From assembly GCA_022843125.1 (NCBI GenBank), contig JALHOG010000011.1, positions 6,869-70,868 of the forward strand: 64,000 nt of DNA, written 5' to 3'. Origin of the DNA: Ilumatobacteraceae bacterium. GTDB taxonomy: Bacteria; Actinomycetota; Acidimicrobiia; Acidimicrobiales; Ilumatobacteraceae. Every line of letters starts with the position of its first letter. Positions within the stretch are counted from its first letter, which is position 1. Made by a program: the position numbers and the translations under genes. Below, piece after piece: positions 56,826-64,000 of this stretch. Under the pieces are notes generated by a model. That model searched no databases. It was not told where the DNA came from and saw nothing but the letters and a program-made list of their open reading frames with translations.

Positions 56826-57461
56826 GTGGACACGATGGAACGAACCGATCCGATCGACCAGCTCGTGCCGCGGCCGCGGCCTCTCCCGGTCCGCCTGGTG
56901 TTCGGGCTGCTGATCGTCGGGCTGGCCGGCGTGGCGGCGTCGCTCGTCGGGTTCGGCTACGTCACGCCGACGCCCGACTGCTGCGACAGCGGTGGCGGCA
57001 CACCGGTGCTCGGGCTCGCCTCCGACCGCGAATCGGCGGTCCTCCTCGTGCCGCTCTCCAACCCGAGCGGGCGCTCGCTGATCGTGGAGCGTGCCGATGT
57101 CGACCTGCCGGGCGCCCGTGTGCTCGACGTGGCGATCGACGTCGACGATCCGCCCGGGCCGCGATTCCCCCCGGCGCCGACCGCGCTCCCGGCCGTCGTG
57201 GCTGGCAACGCGACTGCGCAGTTGGTGATCCGATTCGTCCCCGACGAATGTCGCTGGAACTCGTTCGACCCGTGGGGCAGCGCCGTGCTGCACGTCGAGG
57301 TCGATCACGACCTGCTGCCGTCGATCGGGCGGGACGTCCGTTTCGGCTCCCTCGTCGATGCCGGAACGGGCGATCTCCTGGTTCTGCCGCCTTCGGGGGC
57401 AGACGCAGCGGCGTCGATGCGCGATCCGCTGATGGCCGCCTGCGCCATGCTCGCCGCGTAG
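56826..57461 (+). CDS. Hypothetical single-pass membrane protein
   Basis: About 211 residues. A cytoplasmic N-terminus, a membrane helix (about 22-45, 'VFGLLIVGLAGVAASLVGFG'), then a secreted beta-rich domain with 'CCDSGGG' just after the membrane and two later Cys (DECRWNS; MAACAM). GTG 56826 is chosen because CCGGGAG lies 8 nt upstream; ATG 56835 is the alternative. Family not recognised. Confidence 0.6.
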   Translation: MDTMERTDPIDQLVPRPRPLPVRLVFGLLIVGLAGVAASLVGFGYVTPTPDCCDSGGGTPVLGLASDRESAVLLVPLSNPSGRSLIVERADVDLPGARVLDVAIDVDDPPGPRFPPAPTALPAVVAGNATAQLVIRFVPDECRWNSFDPWGSAVLHVEVDHDLLPSIGRDVRFGSLVDAGTGDLLVLPPSGADAAASMRDPLMAACAMLAA

Positions 57462-57515
57462 CGCACGGCGCCGGCCCGGCAGCTGTTGCAACACCCCCTC
57501 GTCATGCTGGCGTGC

Positions 57516-57815
57516 ATGACTGATCACCTGCACCATCGGGTTGGGGACGTGGCGGCGCGGCGCACGGGCGGACAAGTCGTCCGCCTGGGCGACACCGCCC
57601 GGCGCACCTTCAGCATCTCCTGCGACGACTGCTCGCAGCAGTGCACCGCGGCGTGTGACGACTGTGTCGTCACACACGTGCTGCGCCAGGCCGACGAGGC
57701 CGAACCGAGCGCCGAGGTCAACGGCATGATCCTCGACGTCGACCAGGCGCGGGTCGTCCGCCTCATGACCAAGGCCGGGCTCGTCCCCGAGCTGAAGTTC
57801 GAGATCGCCGGCTGA
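57516..57815 (+). CDS. Small conserved-looking Cys-rich protein
   Basis: 99 residues. A four-Cys-pair-like cluster 'SCDDCSQQCTAACDDCVV' near residues 35-52 has Cys-x2-Cys and Cys-x2-Cys pairs, suggesting a metal-binding knuckle; the rest is helical with 'VRLMTKAGLVPELKFEIAG' at the end. CATGCT lies 7 nt before the ATG. It lies 32 bp upstream of queG. Function unknown. Confidence 0.65.
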   Translation: MTDHLHHRVGDVAARRTGGQVVRLGDTARRTFSISCDDCSQQCTAACDDCVVTHVLRQADEAEPSAEVNGMILDVDQARVVRLMTKAGLVPELKFEIAG

Positions 57816-57835
57816 CGTCACCGCATCACGGCCCC

Positions 57836-57841
57836 TACGCT
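57836..57841 (+). promoter_or_regulatory. queG -10 element (leaderless)
   Basis: TACGCT ends 6 nt before the ATG at 57848. Confidence 0.5.
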
Positions 57842-57847
57842 GCTCGG

Positions 57848-58912
57848 ATGCGCAGGCCCGATCCGCTTCCCACGTGGGAGGAGATCGTCGCGCTCGGCGC
57901 CGAGCACGGGCTCACCCACATGGGCGTCGCCCCTGCCGACGTGCTGCAGCGGGCCCGGACTGCGCTGCACGAGCGCAAGGCGGCGGGGCTCCACGCCGGG
58001 ATGGGCTTCACCTACCGCAACCCCGATCGATCGACCGACCCGGAGCGGGCGGTGGCCGGCGCCCGATCGATCATCGTCGCCGCGCGCCCGTACCGCAGCA
58101 CCGACGAGCCCGACCGGCCCGAGGGGGCGCAGGCGCGGGTCGGGCGGTACGCCTGGGTCGATCACTACGCGCCGTTGCGCGACGGATTGCGGGCCATCAC
58201 CCAACGGATTCGACACGCCGGTCAGCGGGCGGTCCTGTTCGCCGACGACAACTCGATCGTCGACCGCGAGGTGGCCCATCTCGCCGGGATCGGCTGGTTC
58301 GGCAAGAACGCCAACATCCTCGTCCCTGGGGCGGGGAGCTACTTCGTGCTGGGCTGCGTCGTCACCACCGCCGAGTACCCGGTGGGCGCACCGCTCGACG
58401 ACGGCTGCGGTTCGTGCCGGCGCTGCCTCGACGGCTGTCCGACGGGAGCGATCATCGCGCCCGGGGTCGTCGACGCCCGGCGTTGCCTCGCCTGGCTGGT
58501 GCAGCAGCCGGGCACCTTCCCCGTCGAGTACCGCGAGTCGCTCGGCGACCGCCTGTACGGGTGCGACGACTGCCAGGAGGTCTGCCCGCCCACGGTCCGC
58601 CTCGGCGAGCGGCACCGGGTCCCGCTCGACGGTGACCACCCACCGCAGGCGTGGGTCGACGTGCTCGACATGCTCGACGCCACCGACGACGAGTTGATCG
58701 TCCGGTACGGACGCTGGTACCTCGCCGATCGCGATCCGCGCTGGTGGCGGCGCAACGCGCTCGTGGTGCTCGGTAACGTCGCCGCCGACCTGCGCGGCGC
58801 CCACCTCGAGCGTGCCCGCCTCACCCTCGAGCGCTACCGTGCCGACCCGGACGCGATCCTCGCCGAGCACGCCGACTGGTCGGCTCGCCGACTCGCGTCG
58901 GTCACGGCATGA
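57848..58912 (+). CDS. queG: Epoxyqueuosine reductase
   Basis: 354 residues. The B12-binding-type N-terminal domain (DUF1730) contains 'HAGMGFTYRNPDRSTDPE' and 'FADDNSIVDREVAHLAGIGWFGKN'. Two 4Fe-4S clusters: 'CGSCRRCLDGCPTGAI' and 'CDDCQEVCPP'. It reduces epoxyqueuosine to queuosine in tRNA, the last step of Q synthesis, using cobalamin. A 4-bp ATGA overlap joins it to the glycosyltransferase gene. Confidence 0.95.
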   Translation: MRRPDPLPTWEEIVALGAEHGLTHMGVAPADVLQRARTALHERKAAGLHAGMGFTYRNPDRSTDPERAVAGARSIIVAARPYRSTDEPDRPEGAQARVGRYAWVDHYAPLRDGLRAITQRIRHAGQRAVLFADDNSIVDREVAHLAGIGWFGKNANILVPGAGSYFVLGCVVTTAEYPVGAPLDDGCGSCRRCLDGCPTGAIIAPGVVDARRCLAWLVQQPGTFPVEYRESLGDRLYGCDDCQEVCPPTVRLGERHRVPLDGDHPPQAWVDVLDMLDATDDELIVRYGRWYLADRDPRWWRRNALVVLGNVAADLRGAHLERARLTLERYRADPDAILAEHADWSARRLASVTA

Positions 58913-60024
58913 AGCACCTGCTGGTCACGAACGACTTCCCGCCGAAGATCGGCGGCATCCAATCGCTGCTGTGGGAGTGGTGGCGCCGCCTGCCGCCCGA
59001 CCGCTTTGCCGTGCTCACGAGCCCGTATCAGGGGGCGGCCGAGTTCGACCGCGAGCAGCCGTTCCGAGTCGAGCGGGTGCCCGAGCCGGTGCTCCTCCCG
59101 CACCCCGTCATGGTGCGCAGGATCGACGCGCTGGCTCGCGAGTTCGGGGCCGAACTCGTGGTGCTCGACCCTGCGGTCCCGCTCGGACTCGTCGGCCCGT
59201 CGCTGCGCCTGCCGTACGACGTCGTGCTGCACGGCGCCGAGGTCACCGTGCCCGGTCGGCTGCCCGGCTCGAAGCAGGGTCTCGCGTACGTGCTGCGCAA
59301 CGCGCGGCACGTCATCGCTGCGGGCTCGTACCCGGCAGCGGAAGCCGAGCGGGCCGCAGGCCGCGAGCTGCCCACCACGATCGTGCCGCCGGGCGTCGAC
59401 ACCAGCCGCTTCCGCCCGCTCACCCAGGCCGAGCGCGACGAGACCCGTCGCCGGTTCAACCTGCCGGTCGACGCGCGCGTCGTGGTCGGCGTGTCCAGGC
59501 TGGTCCCGCGCAAGGGGTTCGACACCGCGATCCGTGCGATCGCTCGCCTGCGCGAGACCCACCCCGACGTCGTGCTCGCGATCGCCGGCACCGGTCGCGA
59601 CGCCGACCGGCTGAGTCGGCTCGCCGTCGAGCTCGGTGCGCCGGTGCGGTTCCTCGGGCGGGTCTCCCATGACGACCTGCCGTTCGTCTACGGATGCGCC
59701 GACGTGTTCACGATGTTGTGCCGCAACCGGTGGGGCGGGCTCGAGCAGGAGGGGTTCGGCATCGTGTTCGTCGAGGCGGCGGCATGCGGTGTGCCGCAGG
59801 TCGCGGGCGACAGCGGGGGAGCCGCCGACGCGGTCGCCGATGGCGAGACCGGTCTGATCGTGCGCCACCCCGACCGGGTGGCAGACGCCGCCGACGCAAT
59901 CCGCCGCCTGCTCGACGACGACACCGAGCGCGTCCGGATGGGCGCCGCCGCCCGCCGCCGCGCCGAGACCGAGTTCGACTACGACGTGCTCGCCGCCCGA
60001 CTCGGCAACGCCCTCGCTGTCTGA
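58909..60024 (+). CDS. GT4 glycosyltransferase, PimB'-like mannosyltransferase
   Basis: 371 residues. N-terminus MKHLLVTNDFPPKIGGIQSL and 'YDVVLHGAEVTVPGRLPG' resemble the PimB' (Rv2188c) enzymes that add the second mannose to phosphatidylinositol mannosides. The C-terminal GT-B domain has 'VVGVSRLVPRKGFDTAI', 'FLGRVSHDDLPFVYGCADVF' and the donor-binding 'EGFGIVFVEAAACGVPQVAG'. In mycobacteria it is also near the SRPBCC gene that lies 0.5 kb downstream here. Not certain to be PimB' rather than another GT4 lipid mannosyltransferase. Confidence 0.9.
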   Translation: MKHLLVTNDFPPKIGGIQSLLWEWWRRLPPDRFAVLTSPYQGAAEFDREQPFRVERVPEPVLLPHPVMVRRIDALAREFGAELVVLDPAVPLGLVGPSLRLPYDVVLHGAEVTVPGRLPGSKQGLAYVLRNARHVIAAGSYPAAEAERAAGRELPTTIVPPGVDTSRFRPLTQAERDETRRRFNLPVDARVVVGVSRLVPRKGFDTAIRAIARLRETHPDVVLAIAGTGRDADRLSRLAVELGAPVRFLGRVSHDDLPFVYGCADVFTMLCRNRWGGLEQEGFGIVFVEAAACGVPQVAGDSGGAADAVADGETGLIVRHPDRVADAADAIRRLLDDDTERVRMGAAARRRAETEFDYDVLAARLGNALAV

Positions 60025-60053
60025 ACGAGTTCACGCGTCGGCTGGGGGATCCG

Positions 60054-60059
60054 TAGCCT
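60054..60059 (+). promoter_or_regulatory. -10 element of the gene at 60066
   Basis: TAGCCT ends 6 nt before the GTG at 60066, leaderless. Confidence 0.5.
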
Positions 60060-60065
60060 GGCGCT

Positions 60066-60572
60066 GTGATCGTGCGCGGCAACCTGGTGGCGACCCTCGT
60101 GTTCGCTGCGACTGCCACCTATGCGGCGGTCGACTTCTCGACCACCGCCCAGTGGGTGGGTGCCGTGACGGCGATGGTGCTGTTCTCGATCGGCGTCGTC
60201 GCATTCCTCTGGTCGTACTGGAGCGCCATCCAACGCAGCCGCGAGGACGAGATCGCGGTCAGCCAGCTGTACCTACTGCTCGGCACCGCAATTCCCAAAC
60301 CCATCCGACGCGGGATGAACCTCCTGCTGGTGGCCCAGTTCGCGATCGCGTTCGCCACCGCGCTCGCCCGGCCGAACGGCCCCGACGGCAACCCGGGATC
60401 GTCGCTCGCCGTCGGGTTCCTCGTGCCCATGCTCGGCTTCGGCCTCAACGGCCTCTGGGCAGTGCAGCACGGCCGATTCCATCCGCGCCTGGAGCTGCGC
60501 TCCGCGACCGTTCCGGGCGCGGATGTCCCTGCAACCGACGATGAAATCGGGCAGAATGCAGACCATGGCTGA
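60066..60572 (+). CDS. Hypothetical four-helix membrane protein
   Basis: 168 residues, four hydrophobic segments (about 6-26, 32-52, 85-105 and 115-140) and a basic loop 'AIQRSREDEIA'. The C-terminal 30 residues are soluble. The GTG start is fixed by the leaderless TAGCCT. It lies between the PimB'-like and SRPBCC genes, a position that in mycobacteria is held by an uncharacterised gene, so a conserved partner of this cluster is possible (inference). Confidence 0.75.
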   Translation: MIVRGNLVATLVFAATATYAAVDFSTTAQWVGAVTAMVLFSIGVVAFLWSYWSAIQRSREDEIAVSQLYLLLGTAIPKPIRRGMNLLLVAQFAIAFATALARPNGPDGNPGSSLAVGFLVPMLGFGLNGLWAVQHGRFHPRLELRSATVPGADVPATDDEIGQNADHG

Positions 60573-61020
60573 GACCGCGACCGACACCATCACCATTGCG
60601 GCGCCGCTCGACCAGGTGTGGGCCATCGCCACCGACCTCGAGCGGTACCCGGCATGGGCACACGACGTGAAGGACGTCGTCATCACGAGCCGTGATGACG
60701 AGGGTCGTCCCAGTCACGTCGAGTTCCGCACCTCGGCGCTCGGGCGCAGCACTCATTACACCCTCCAGTACGACTACTCCGACGCACCGGCGACGCTTGC
60801 GTGGACGATGGTGAAGGGTGACATCCAGCGTTCCATCGAGGGTGCGTACCGGTTCCAACCCGCCGGCGACGGCGCGACGATCGTGCAGTACGACCTCGCG
60901 ATCGAACTCGTCGTCCCCCTTCCCGGATTCGTCAAGCGACGGGCCGAGCGCCGCATCCTGAACGCCATCAAGGAGATGAAGGCCTTTGCCGAGACGCCGG
61001 GTGCCCCGGCGCACGCGTAG
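60565..61020 (+). CDS. SRPBCC (COQ10/polyketide-cyclase-like) protein
   Basis: 151 residues. START-like helix-grip fold: 'ITIAAPLDQVWAIATDLERYPAWAHDVKDV', 'HYTLQYDYSDAPATLAWTMVKGD', 'YDLAIELVVPLPGFVKRRAERRILNAI'. Resembles TB16.3 (Rv2185c), a hydrophobic-ligand carrier. CAGAAT (60552-60557) is 7 nt before the ATG, which overlaps the previous gene by 8 bp. Confidence 0.88.
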   Translation: MAETATDTITIAAPLDQVWAIATDLERYPAWAHDVKDVVITSRDDEGRPSHVEFRTSALGRSTHYTLQYDYSDAPATLAWTMVKGDIQRSIEGAYRFQPAGDGATIVQYDLAIELVVPLPGFVKRRAERRILNAIKEMKAFAETPGAPAHA

Positions 61021-61032
61021 GTCGTCGTCCAC

Positions 61033-61986
61033 GTGTCAGCTTCCACCGGCCGGACGATCGGTATCGACGTCGGCGGGACCAAGTGCCTCGGTGTCGCGCT
61101 CGACCGCGACGGCCACGTCGTCGCCGAGGATCGTCGACCCACACCGCGCGGGCCCGGGAGCCTCCCCAAGCTGATCGACACGCTCGCCGAGCTCGCCGAC
61201 GAACTCGGCCCGTTCGACGAGATCGGCGTCGGCGTGCCCGGGCTCGTCACCCACGAAGGCGTCCTGCGGGCGGCGCCCAACCTCGACGGGGTGGCCGATT
61301 TCGACGTCGCCGGGCTGCTCGGTCAGCGGGTGGGGCAGCGCGTGCACGTCGACAACGACGCCACCTGTGCCGCCGTGTCGGAGTGGCTGTACGGCGCCGG
61401 CAAGGGGGCGTCCGACATGGTGCTCGTGACGCTCGGCACGGGCATCGGCGGTGGGCTCGTGATGAGCGGCAAGCTCCAGCGCGGCAAGCACGGGTTCGCG
61501 GGCGAGTACGGCCACATCGTGGTCGACCCCGACGGCCCGCCGTGCCCGTGCGGGCGGCGCGGCTGCTGGGAGCGCTACGCCTCCGGCTCCGGACTCGCGC
61601 GCCTCGCCCGCGAGGCAGCCGTCGGCCGCCGTGTCAACCGCGTGCTCGACCTCGCCGGCGGCGACCCCGAATCGGTACGGGGTGAGATGGTGATGCAGGC
61701 CGCCCGCGAGGGCGATGCCGATGCGCTCCGCGTGATCGACGACTTCGGTCGCTGGGTCGCGCTCGGCCTCGTCAACCTCACCAACGCCCTCGACCCCGAG
61801 ATGTTCGTCCTCGGTGGTGGGCTCGCAGCAGGGTCAGACCTCTACCTCGGGCCGATCCAGTACTGGTTCAAGGAGTTGATCTACCAGCCGGACCTCAGGC
61901 CGATGCCCGAGGTCGCGTTCGCCCACTGGAACGAGCGCGCCGGAGCGGTCGGCGCGGCCCTGCTCCACAGCGTCCACGACAGCTGA
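61033..61986 (+). CDS. ROK family sugar kinase (glucokinase-like)
   Basis: 317 residues. ATP-phosphate motif 'GIDVGGTKCLGVALD' (DVGGTK), the 'GVPGLVTHEGV' loop, the catalytic Asp region 'VHVDNDATCAAVSEW', 'LGTGIGGGLV', and the ROK zinc motif 'CPCGRRGCWERYASG'. Members phosphorylate glucose (ATP or polyphosphate) or N-acetyl sugars. Polyphosphate use cannot be judged. The GTG start follows the SRPBCC stop by 12 bp. Confidence 0.93.
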   Translation: MSASTGRTIGIDVGGTKCLGVALDRDGHVVAEDRRPTPRGPGSLPKLIDTLAELADELGPFDEIGVGVPGLVTHEGVLRAAPNLDGVADFDVAGLLGQRVGQRVHVDNDATCAAVSEWLYGAGKGASDMVLVTLGTGIGGGLVMSGKLQRGKHGFAGEYGHIVVDPDGPPCPCGRRGCWERYASGSGLARLAREAAVGRRVNRVLDLAGGDPESVRGEMVMQAAREGDADALRVIDDFGRWVALGLVNLTNALDPEMFVLGGGLAAGSDLYLGPIQYWFKELIYQPDLRPMPEVAFAHWNERAGAVGAALLHSVHDS

Positions 61987-62029
61987 CCCGTTCTGCCCCG
62001 AGGCAGTCGATCGGCCGTCGCGACGGGCT

Positions 62030-62548
62030 TCACCCGCCGCCCGGCACCGGGTGGACGTAGTTGGCCCTCGCGTCGTCGATCTCGCGCCAGGCCGCCGCGC
62101 GACCGGCCATCCCCTGCGACGAGGAGTGCTTGTCGGGCTCGAGCGCCTTGTAGACCTCGAAGAAGTGCTGGATCTCGGCGCGCAGCGCCGGGGTCAGGTC
62201 TTCCAGGTCATGGACGTTCGCCCACCGCGGCTCCTTCGGAGGAACGCAGATGAGCTTCGCGTCCTCGCCCGCCTCGTCCTGCATGTAGAGCACGCCGACG
62301 GGCCGGGCCTCCACCCACACACCCGGGTAGACGGGATCTTCCAGGAGCACCAGGGCATCGAGCGGGTCACCGTCGCCGCCGAGCGTGTCGGGGACGAACC
62401 CGTAGTCGGCGGGGTACGTGGTCGCCGTGAAGAGCCGGCGGTCGAGGAAGACCCGCCCGCCCTCGTGGTCGATCTCGTACTTGTTGCGCGAGCCGCGCGG
62501 GATCTCGATGACCACGAAGATGCAGCCGGGGGAGGGTTCTTTACTCAC
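62030..62548 (-). CDS. ppa: Inorganic pyrophosphatase (family I)
   Basis: 172 residues from GTG 62548 (an upstream GTG 62566 adds six). Active-site motifs: 'IEIPRGSRNKYEIDHEGG', 'YPADYGFVPDTLGGDGDPLDALVL' (the DxDPxD signature) and 'EDAKLICVPPKEPRW' with 'ARANYVH' at the end. It hydrolyses pyrophosphate to drive biosynthesis. Divergent from the aminotransferase gene. The shared 39-bp gap carries the aminotransferase -10. Confidence 0.95.
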   Translation of the reverse strand: MSKEPSPGCIFVVIEIPRGSRNKYEIDHEGGRVFLDRRLFTATTYPADYGFVPDTLGGDGDPLDALVLLEDPVYPGVWVEARPVGVLYMQDEAGEDAKLICVPPKEPRWANVHDLEDLTPALRAEIQHFFEVYKALEPDKHSSSQGMAGRAAAWREIDDARANYVHPVPGGG

Positions 62549-62573
62549 TCGATCATGGTGCCACACGAGGCTG

Positions 62574-62579
62574 TAGCGT
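62574..62579 (+). promoter_or_regulatory. Aminotransferase -10 element (leaderless)
   Basis: TAGCGT ends 8 nt before the ATG at 62588. Confidence 0.55.
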
Positions 62580-62587
62580 CCCGGGTC

Positions 62588-63793
62588 ATGGAATTCCGCC
62601 GGATCACCAATCTGCCGCCGTATGTGTTCACGATCATCAACAACTTGAAGATCGAGGCACGTCGGGCAGGCGCAGATGTGATCGACCTGGGGTTCGGCAA
62701 CCCCGACATCCCGTCACCGCAGATCGCCGTCGACAAGCTCGCCGAAGCAGCCCGCAACCCGCGCAACCACCGGTACTCGCTGAGCCGCGGGCTCCCAAAA
62801 CTGCGTGAGGCGATCGCCGGCTACTACAAGCGCACATGGGACGTCGATCTCGACCCGGAGCTCGAGATCACCAACACCATCGGGTCGAAGGAGGGCTTCT
62901 CGCACCTGATGTGGGTGCTGCTCGACCGCGGCGACGCAGCGATCGTGCCGAGCCCGAGCTACCCGATCCACATCTACGGCCCGCTGTTCGCCGGAGCCGA
63001 TCTGCGTCAGGTGCCGATGAAGGGCCTCAGCCACCCCGACGCACGTGAGAACTTCACCGAAGACTTCTTCAACAGCCTCCACACTGCGTACGACGTGGGC
63101 TGGCCGAAGCCGAAGGTGCTCGTCATCTCGTTCCCGCACAACCCCACCGGCGCCACCGTCGATCTGCCGTTCATGCAGCGCGTCGTCGACTTCTGCCGCG
63201 AACGCGAAATGATCGTCGTCCACGACTTCGCGTACGCCGACGTGGGTTTCAACGGCATCCAGCCGCCGTCGATCCTCCAGGCGCAGGGCGCCAAGGAGGT
63301 GGCGGTCGAGCAGTACTCGATGACGAAGAGCTTCTCGATGGCCGGCTGGCGGAGCGCGTTCATGGTCGGCAACGCCGAGGTCGTGCAGGCGCTCGTGAAG
63401 CTGAAGAGCTATCTCGACTACGGCACCTTCCAGCCGATCCAGATCGCATCGACCGTCACGCTCAACGAGCAACCCGACTTCCCGAAGGAGATCTGCGCGA
63501 TCTACGAGCGGCGCTGCGATGCGCTGATCGACGGGCTCGGCAAGCTCGGGTGGGACGTCCCCAAGCCGGGCGGCTCGATGTTCGTGTGGGCACCCATTCC
63601 CGAGCCATATGCCGACATGAACTCGGTCGAGTTCTGTTCGATGGTGATCAAGGAATGCAACGTGGCACTGTCGCCGGGCGTCGGCTTCGGCCCTGGCGGC
63701 GAGGGCTATGCTCGGTTCGCCCTGATCGAGAACGAGCAACGGATCCAGCAGGGCCTCCGCAACCTCCGCAAGGGACTCACCAAGCTGGGATGA
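62588..63793 (+). CDS. Pyridoxal-phosphate aminotransferase, AlaC/DapL-like
   Basis: 401 residues, class I/II fold. 'DLGFGNPDIPSPQIAVDKL' near residue 30, 'NTIGSKEGFSHLMWVLLD' near 98, 'VISFPHNPTGATVDL' (N and PTG) near 180, 'IVVHDFAYADVGFNG' and the PLP-Lys in 'YSMTKSFSMAGWRSAFMVGN' near 240, 'YARFALIENEQRI' at the end. It fits the glutamate-pyruvate aminotransferase (AlaC/YfdZ) or LL-diaminopimelate aminotransferase-like group. dapA and dapB in the window would make a DAP role interesting, but AlaC is equally likely. Start set by TAGCGT 8 nt upstream. Confidence 0.93.
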   Translation: MEFRRITNLPPYVFTIINNLKIEARRAGADVIDLGFGNPDIPSPQIAVDKLAEAARNPRNHRYSLSRGLPKLREAIAGYYKRTWDVDLDPELEITNTIGSKEGFSHLMWVLLDRGDAAIVPSPSYPIHIYGPLFAGADLRQVPMKGLSHPDARENFTEDFFNSLHTAYDVGWPKPKVLVISFPHNPTGATVDLPFMQRVVDFCREREMIVVHDFAYADVGFNGIQPPSILQAQGAKEVAVEQYSMTKSFSMAGWRSAFMVGNAEVVQALVKLKSYLDYGTFQPIQIASTVTLNEQPDFPKEICAIYERRCDALIDGLGKLGWDVPKPGGSMFVWAPIPEPYADMNSVEFCSMVIKECNVALSPGVGFGPGGEGYARFALIENEQRIQQGLRNLRKGLTKLG

Positions 63794-63880
63794 CTCGGGT
63801 CGGTGCAGACCGGGTGCCACGCACCAGGTGTTCGCCACCAACCGTCACTTCGCTGTCACGCTCCGGATACACACCGTGGA

Positions 63881-63886
63881 TACTCT
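63881..63886 (+). promoter_or_regulatory. -10 element of the ACT-domain gene
   Basis: TACTCT ends 7 nt before the GTG at 63894, leaderless. Confidence 0.5.
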
Positions 63887-63893
63887 GCCGCCC

Positions 63894-64000
63894 GTGCACA
63901 CCGTCGTCGTTCGCGTCTGGCTCCCCGATCGTCCCGGCGCGCTCGGTCAGGTCGCGAGCCGGATCGGTGCGGTCAAGGGCGACGTCCTCGACATCGAGGT
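63894..64000 (+). CDS. ACT-domain protein, 5' end only (cut by the window)
   Basis: The visible 35 codons read a beta-alpha-beta start of an ACT domain: 'VVVRVWLPDRPGALGQVA' with the D-R-P-G-A-L motif and 'GDVLDIE'. ACT domains bind amino acids and regulate metabolic enzymes. The GTG start follows the leaderless -10. The rest lies outside the window. Confidence 0.8.
   Translation, partial: MHTVVVRVWLPDRPGALGQVASRIGAVKGDVLDIE

Overview
The window comes from a high-GC Gram-positive chromosome of the phylum Actinomycetota. The evidence is a WhiB-family regulator, CarD, a PimB'-like mannosyltransferase, a mycothiol-dependent reductase of the Rv2466c type, a DEDDh exonuclease/GIY-YIG fusion protein and a DUF222/HNH protein. 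The gene set and the very common leaderless starts fit the class Acidimicrobiia (Ilumatobacter-like); this placement is inference from gene content, not a database match.

Layout. 1-4.2 kb (minus): a cut-off secreted-protein start, a lipoprotein gene and an NMT1/THI5-type ABC importer. 4.3-9.6 kb (plus): rpsO-pnp, an M16 peptidase and dapB. 9.6-12.1 kb: small membrane proteins, thiol peroxidase and a DUF1996 lipoprotein. 12.2-14.7 kb (minus): a polar amino-acid ABC importer. 14.9-19 kb (plus): a TetR regulator with a diiron ferritin-like protein, then a secreted 5'-nucleotidase. 19.2-26.8 kb (plus): dapA, rnj, a lipoprotein, ftsK and a secreted alpha/beta hydrolase. 26.8-33.5 kb: accessory material, including DUF445, a YgjV-like protein, a glyoxalase fusion, a VapBC pair, hypothetical proteins and an HNH protein. 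32.9-33.5 kb (minus): an Rv2466c-family reductase whose first active-site cysteine is encoded by an in-frame TGA. 33.6-38.4 kb (plus): rimO-pgsA-cinA, tRNA-Arg(UCU), carD and a beta-hydroxyacid dehydrogenase. 38.4-41.8 kb: an SDR-P450 operon divergent from its TetR regulator, then an acyl-ACP thioesterase. 41.8-47.3 kb: PPK2, a class III aminotransferase, a Fur/PerR-rubrerythrin-Fe-S protein-DUF3501 redox module and WhiB. 47.3-55.2 kb: trpD-thrB, a DEDDh/GIY-YIG nuclease, an NYN nuclease, an enoyl-reductase-like protein, DUF1990 and a lipoprotein. 55.2-64 kb: an intergenic repeat cluster, a GntR/membrane-protein pair, queG-PimB', an SRPBCC protein, a ROK kinase, ppa, an aminotransferase and the start of an ACT-domain protein.

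Two points stand out. First, the TGA at 33483-33485 replaces the first Cys of the family's CPWC motif. It is followed at the right distance by a stem-loop that meets published bacterial SECIS criteria, so the gene is probably a selenoprotein that a standard gene caller would truncate. Second, about twenty genes have a TANNNT (or CAGACT-like) -10 hexamer ending 6-9 nt before the start codon and no Shine-Dalgarno sequence. Leaderless transcription is therefore very common here, and this pattern was used to choose many of the starts.

Functional links: dapA and dapB serve lysine/diaminopimelate synthesis; rpsO, pnp, rnj, the NYN protein and rimO serve RNA decay and translation; tpx, rubrerythrin, the Fur-family regulator and the Sec-containing reductase make the window rich in peroxide and thiol-redox functions.
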